NCBI GenBank assembly: GCA_000435975.1
Contig: FR884144.1
Span: 1 to 53,259, forward strand
DNA from: Oscillibacter sp. CAG:241
Lineage (GTDB): Bacteria; Bacillota; Clostridia; Oscillospirales; Oscillospiraceae
DNA length: 53,259 nt
Reading direction: 5' to 3'
The notes under the pieces are model-generated. The model was not told the DNA's origin. It worked only from the letters and a program-made list of their open reading frames with translations, and ran no database searches. The position numbers and the translations under genes are program-made. Shown here piece after piece: positions 50,378 to 53,259 of the stretch. Each line of letters opens with the position of its first letter. The stretch's first letter is position 1.

Positions 50378-50866
50378 ATGCGTGATATTTTGTGTATGTA
50401 CTACTCTCGCACCGGCGCCACGCGCCAGGCCATGACGGAGATTGCCCAGGCCCTGGACGCAGAGCTGGTGGAGCTTACCGACGGTGTGGACCGCAGCGGC
50501 GCACGGGGCTATCTCCGCTCCGGAATGGACGCCATGCGCCGGGCCACGCTGCCCCTGCAGCCCTATGAAACGGAGCGTCCTCTGTCCGATTACCGGCTGG
50601 TGATCCTGGGCACCCCCGTGTGGGCGGGCCGCTGCGCCTCCCCTGTCCGGGGGCTTCTGAAGCGCCGGGGCCTGGAGCTGGAGCGGGTGGCCTATGTGCT
50701 GACCCGGAAAAGCTCCCGGAAATACGAGGACGTCTACCACCAGATGGACCAATATACCGCCCGGCCCCATCTGCTGGAGGTATCCCTGCGTCCAGGGTCC
50801 GTGGGCTATGAATTCTGGCGGGACAAGCTGGTGGGCGAGGTACGCCGCTATCTGGACGAGCAATAA
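50378..50866 (+). CDS. flavodoxin-family protein
   Basis: A 162-residue flavodoxin-fold protein. The FMN phosphate loop is MYYSRTGATRQAM (residues 7-19, TxxTxxTA-like variant SRTGATR), and the isoalloxazine loop region is ILGTPVWAGRCASPVRGLL. It is short enough to be a single-domain redox or electron carrier, or an NAD(P)H-quinone-type enzyme. A C-terminal segment is less typical. ATG at 50378 after AGGAGGACC. It lies between the ABC-F gene and prfA, which gives no hint of its partner. Confidence 0.8.
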   Translation: MRDILCMYYSRTGATRQAMTEIAQALDAELVELTDGVDRSGARGYLRSGMDAMRRATLPLQPYETERPLSDYRLVILGTPVWAGRCASPVRGLLKRRGLELERVAYVLTRKSSRKYEDVYHQMDQYTARPHLLEVSLRPGSVGYEFWRDKLVGEVRRYLDEQ

Positions 50867-50876
50867 GGGGTTCCCT

Positions 50877-51953
50877 ATGCTGGAGAAATTACAAGCCATT
50901 GTCCGGCGGCTGGACCAGGTGGAGCGCCAGCTGTCCGACCCGGCGATATACGCCGACCGGGAGATGCTCACCCGCCTGAGCCGGGAGCAGAAGGAGCTGA
51001 CCCCCATTGCAGCCGCCTTCCGGGCCTGGCAGCAGGCGGAAGACGACTGTGCCCAGGCCCAGGAGCTGCTGACGGACCCCGAGATGCGGGAGCTGGCCCA
51101 GGAGGAGCTGCGCCGGGCCCGCCAGGAGCGGGATCGTCTGTCTCAGGAGCTGAAAACCCTGCTGCTGCCCCGGGACCCCAACGACGACCGAAATGTTATC
51201 CTGGAGGTGCGGGCCGGCATCGGCGGCGAGGAGGGCGCCCTGTTTGCGGCGGACCTGCTGCGGATGTACGCCCTGTATGCCGAACGCCGGGGCTGGCACA
51301 TGGAGCCGGTGTATGAAAACACCACGGAGCTGGGCGGCGTCAAGGAAGCCAGCGTCACCATCGAGGGTCAAGGGGCCTGGTCCCGCCTGAAATTTGAGGC
51401 GGGGACCCACCGGGTCCAGCGGGTGCCGGAAACGGAGTCCTCCGGCCGCATCCAGACCTCCGCCGCCACGGTGGCCGTCATGCCCGAGGCAGAGGAGGTG
51501 GAATTCACCATCGACCCCAAGGACTTACAGATCGACACCTTCCGCTCCTCCGGCGCCGGCGGCCAGCACGTCAACAAAACGGAATCCGCCATCCGCATCA
51601 CCCACCTGCCCACCGGCATGGTGGTGGAGTGCCAGGACGAGCGCAGCCAGTATAAAAACAAGGACCGGGCCATGAAAATTCTCCGCTCCAAGCTGTACGA
51701 GGCCCAGCAGGAGAAGCAGAACGCCGCCATTGCCGCCCAGCGGAAAAGCCAGGTAGGCACCGGCGACCGGTCCGGCAAAATCCGCACCTATAATTTCCCA
51801 CAGAACCGGGTCACCGATCACCGGCTCACCGGTGATGCGAAAAATTTCAATATTGCCGCCATCATCAACGGCGACCTGGACCCCCTCATTGACGCGCTGA
51901 CCCTGGCCAACCAGGCCCAGCGGCTTCAGGAGGGGACCGAGAAAGGAGAATGA
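50877..51953 (+). CDS. prfA: peptide chain release factor 1
   Basis: RF1, 358 residues, which terminates translation at UAA and UAG. The GGQ motif that enters the peptidyl transferase centre is in SSGAGGQHVNKTES, near residue 225. The codon-recognition region contains RVPETESSGRIQTSAATVAV, giving the expected RF1 P-(E)-T type tripeptide environment. N-terminal coiled-coil (LDQVERQLSDPAIYADREML) and GIGGEEGALFA also match. ATG at 50877 with AAGGGG upstream, 10 bp after the flavodoxin stop. Confidence 0.96.
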   Translation: MLEKLQAIVRRLDQVERQLSDPAIYADREMLTRLSREQKELTPIAAAFRAWQQAEDDCAQAQELLTDPEMRELAQEELRRARQERDRLSQELKTLLLPRDPNDDRNVILEVRAGIGGEEGALFAADLLRMYALYAERRGWHMEPVYENTTELGGVKEASVTIEGQGAWSRLKFEAGTHRVQRVPETESSGRIQTSAATVAVMPEAEEVEFTIDPKDLQIDTFRSSGAGGQHVNKTESAIRITHLPTGMVVECQDERSQYKNKDRAMKILRSKLYEAQQEKQNAAIAAQRKSQVGTGDRSGKIRTYNFPQNRVTDHRLTGDAKNFNIAAIINGDLDPLIDALTLANQAQRLQEGTEKGE

Positions 51954-51956
51954 ATC

Positions 51957-52595
51957 ATGGAAGCTCCCATCAAGACCCGCTACGACAAGGCCGGACCCCA
52001 GGTGGCCGAGGCCCTGCGCCGCCGCCATTTTGAGGCCCACTATGTGTCCACTGCCCAGGAGGCCCTGGACCTGGCCCTGACCCTGATCCCCAAGGACCGC
52101 ACCGTATCCTGGGGCGGCACCGTCACCGCCGCACAGATCGGGCTCATGGACCGTCTGCACCAGGGTGACTATCAGCTCATCGACCGGGACACCGGCAAGA
52201 CTCCCACCGAAAAGCAGGAGCTGATGCGACAGGCCCTGACCTGCGGCACCTTTATCATGAGCAGCAACGCCATCTCCGCCGATGGCCAGCTGGTGAACCT
52301 GGACGGCAACGCCAACCGGGTGGCGGCCCTGTGCTTCGGGCCGGAGAGTGTCCTGGTCATCGCCGGGATGAACAAGGTCATGGGTGATCTGGACAGTGCC
52401 ATCGCCCGGGCCCGCCAGGTGGCGGCTCCCGCCAACGCCCAGCGCTTCGACATCAAGACTCCCTGCGCCGTTACCGGAAGCTGCGGCGACTGCACCAGTC
52501 CCGACTGCATCTGCTGCCAGATGGTCATCACCCGGGTCTGTCGTCCCGCCGGACGCATCAAGGTCATTCTGGTGGGCCAGGACCTGGGCTTTTAA
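51957..52595 (+). CDS. LUD-domain (lactate utilisation) protein
   Basis: A 212-residue LUD-domain protein (LutC/YkgG-related, formerly DUF162). Family parts are VSWGGTVTAAQIGLMDRL, YQLIDRDTG, CGTFIMSSNAISADGQLVNLDGNANRVA and LVIAGMNKVMGD. The C-terminal region is Cys-rich (GSCGDCTSPDCICCQMVITR), so a metal or Fe-S site is possible. Here it lacks lutA and lutB neighbours, so lactate use is only one option. ATG at 51957 after GAAAGGAGAA; it starts 3 bp after the prfA stop and precedes tsaC. Confidence 0.87.
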   Translation: MEAPIKTRYDKAGPQVAEALRRRHFEAHYVSTAQEALDLALTLIPKDRTVSWGGTVTAAQIGLMDRLHQGDYQLIDRDTGKTPTEKQELMRQALTCGTFIMSSNAISADGQLVNLDGNANRVAALCFGPESVLVIAGMNKVMGDLDSAIARARQVAAPANAQRFDIKTPCAVTGSCGDCTSPDCICCQMVITRVCRPAGRIKVILVGQDLGF

Positions 52596-52613
52596 GGCAA
52601 AAGAGGGATTTTC

Positions 52614-53259
52614 TTGAACACCATTGTTTTTCACCCGGAATCGGACCCCAACGCCGTCCGGGACGCCGCCGCCATCCTGCGCCGGGGGGGACTTCTGGGC
52701 ATTCCCACGGAAACGGTATACGGTCTGGGGGCCGACGCCCTGAACGAGGACGCTGTGAGCCGCATTTTCCTGGCCAAGGGCAGACCTCAGGATAACCCGC
52801 TGATCATCCACGTTCCCGACGCCTCCTGGCTGGAGTCGTACTGCCGGGATGTGCCCCCCGCCGCCTATCAATTGGCGGAGCGGTTCTGGCCGGGGCCCCT
52901 GACCATGATCCTGCCCCGGCGGGATATCGTTCCCCTGCAAACCACCGGCGGCCTGGAGACGGTGGGCGTCCGCTGCCCAAATCATCCGGTGACCCTGGCC
53001 ATCATCGAAGCCGCCGGTGTCCCCATTGCCGCCCCCAGCGGCAACACCTCCGGCCGTCCCAGCCCCACCACCGCCGCCCACATGATCGAGGACATGGACG
53101 GCAGGAACGACGGCGAGGACATGGACGGCAGGATCGACGGCATCGTAGACGGCGGCCCCTGCACCGTGGGGGTGGAATCCACCATCATCGACCTGACGGT
53201 GACGCCGCCCCGGCTGCTGCGTCCCGGCGGGGGGGCGGCGGGGGCCCCGCGGGCGGGGA
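52614..53259 (+). CDS. tsaC: threonylcarbamoyl-AMP synthase (Sua5/YwlC/TsaC), truncated by window end
   Basis: Makes threonylcarbamoyl-AMP for the t6A37 modification of tRNAs. The family motifs are RRGGLLGIPTETVYGLGADAL near residue 25, FLAKGRPQDNPLIIHV, FWPGPLTMILPRR and the later GVRCPNHPVTLAIIEAAGVPIAAPSGNTSGRPSPT. GPCTVGVESTIIDLT is also present. The start is a TTG at 52614 with AAGAGGG upstream. A 27-bp tandem repeat adds nine residues just before the IVDGGPC segment. The frame runs off the right edge, and the last ~30 bases (GGGGGGGCGGC...) do not fit the family and look like poor sequence. Confidence 0.85.
   Translation, partial: MNTIVFHPESDPNAVRDAAAILRRGGLLGIPTETVYGLGADALNEDAVSRIFLAKGRPQDNPLIIHVPDASWLESYCRDVPPAAYQLAERFWPGPLTMILPRRDIVPLQTTGGLETVGVRCPNHPVTLAIIEAAGVPIAAPSGNTSGRPSPTTAAHMIEDMDGRNDGEDMDGRIDGIVDGGPCTVGVESTIIDLTVTPPRLLRPGGGAAGAPRAG
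53088..53141 (+). repeat. 27-bp tandem duplication inside tsaC
   Basis: Two direct copies (53088-53114 and 53115-53141) differ by one base. They encode EDMDGRNDG followed by EDMDGRIDG. Sua5/YwlC homologues normally have only one such unit, so the first copy is an in-frame insertion. Confidence 0.85.

Overview
The window is GC-rich, coding-dense bacterial DNA. It most resembles a spore-forming member of the Clostridia (Oscillospiraceae: Flavonifractor, Oscillibacter or Intestinimonas type). The reasons are the IspH-ribosomal protein S1 fusion, the CarD-IspD-IspF block, the sporulation genes cotJC and ytfJ, SpoDacF-like and MurR/RpiR genes in one housekeeping operon, a PduL-type phosphotransacylase and an ATP-dependent PEP carboxykinase. 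No tRNA, rRNA or CRISPR array was seen. No gene-free stretch exceeds 300 bases.

Region 1 (1-2.5 kb) is the right end of an integrated mobile element: two small minus-strand genes and a large serine recombinase. About 20 bp after the recombinase stop comes the 3' part of a spore-coat gene, cotJC, which lacks its first few dozen codons. The element has therefore inserted inside cotJC, the arrangement of known sporulation-controlled intervening elements such as skin in sigK. The other half lies outside the window.

Region 2 (2.6-12.5 kb, minus strand) is a compact ten-gene operon of podovirus-like virion genes: portal, Prp-type cysteine protease, scaffold, N4-gp56-type capsid, a small head protein, adaptor, nozzle, two tail/fibre proteins and a peptidoglycan-binding coiled-coil protein. 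All frames are open, but terminase, integrase, repressor, replication and lysis genes are absent, and strong terminators close both ends. Scaffold and capsid both begin with a Prp-type cleavage motif (LQLFA). This makes a self-contained 'protease plus two substrates' module.

Region 3 (12.6-17.2 kb) holds a MoxR ATPase/VWA pair divergent from carD-ispD-ispF, with two good sigma-A promoters back to back. Region 4 (17.2-23.9 kb) has an 8-oxoguanine-deaminase-like amidohydrolase, pduL, and the operon comEC-holA-rnmV-CYTH. A 43-codon Gln/Asn-rich peptide gene follows, with a possible forespore promoter. Region 5 (24.2-34.3 kb) is one tightly packed operon: M50 protease, scpA, scpB, DUF2953, ytfJ, dacF-rluB, rpiR, baiN-like, cmk, plsC, ispH-rpsA. 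In it dacF and rluB are joined in a single open frame.

Region 6 (34.3-45.8 kb) carries an ABC exporter pair, pckA, threonine aldolase, a LysR regulator, a small zinc-ribbon protein, peptidase U32, mltG, a Cys-rich small peptide behind a sigma-K-like promoter, and tmk. Region 7 (46-53.3 kb, plus strand) is cell-wall and translation housekeeping: ddl, murF, an ABC-F ATPase, a flavodoxin, prfA, an LUD protein and a truncated tsaC. The last ~30 bases are abnormally G-rich and look like a contig-end artefact.
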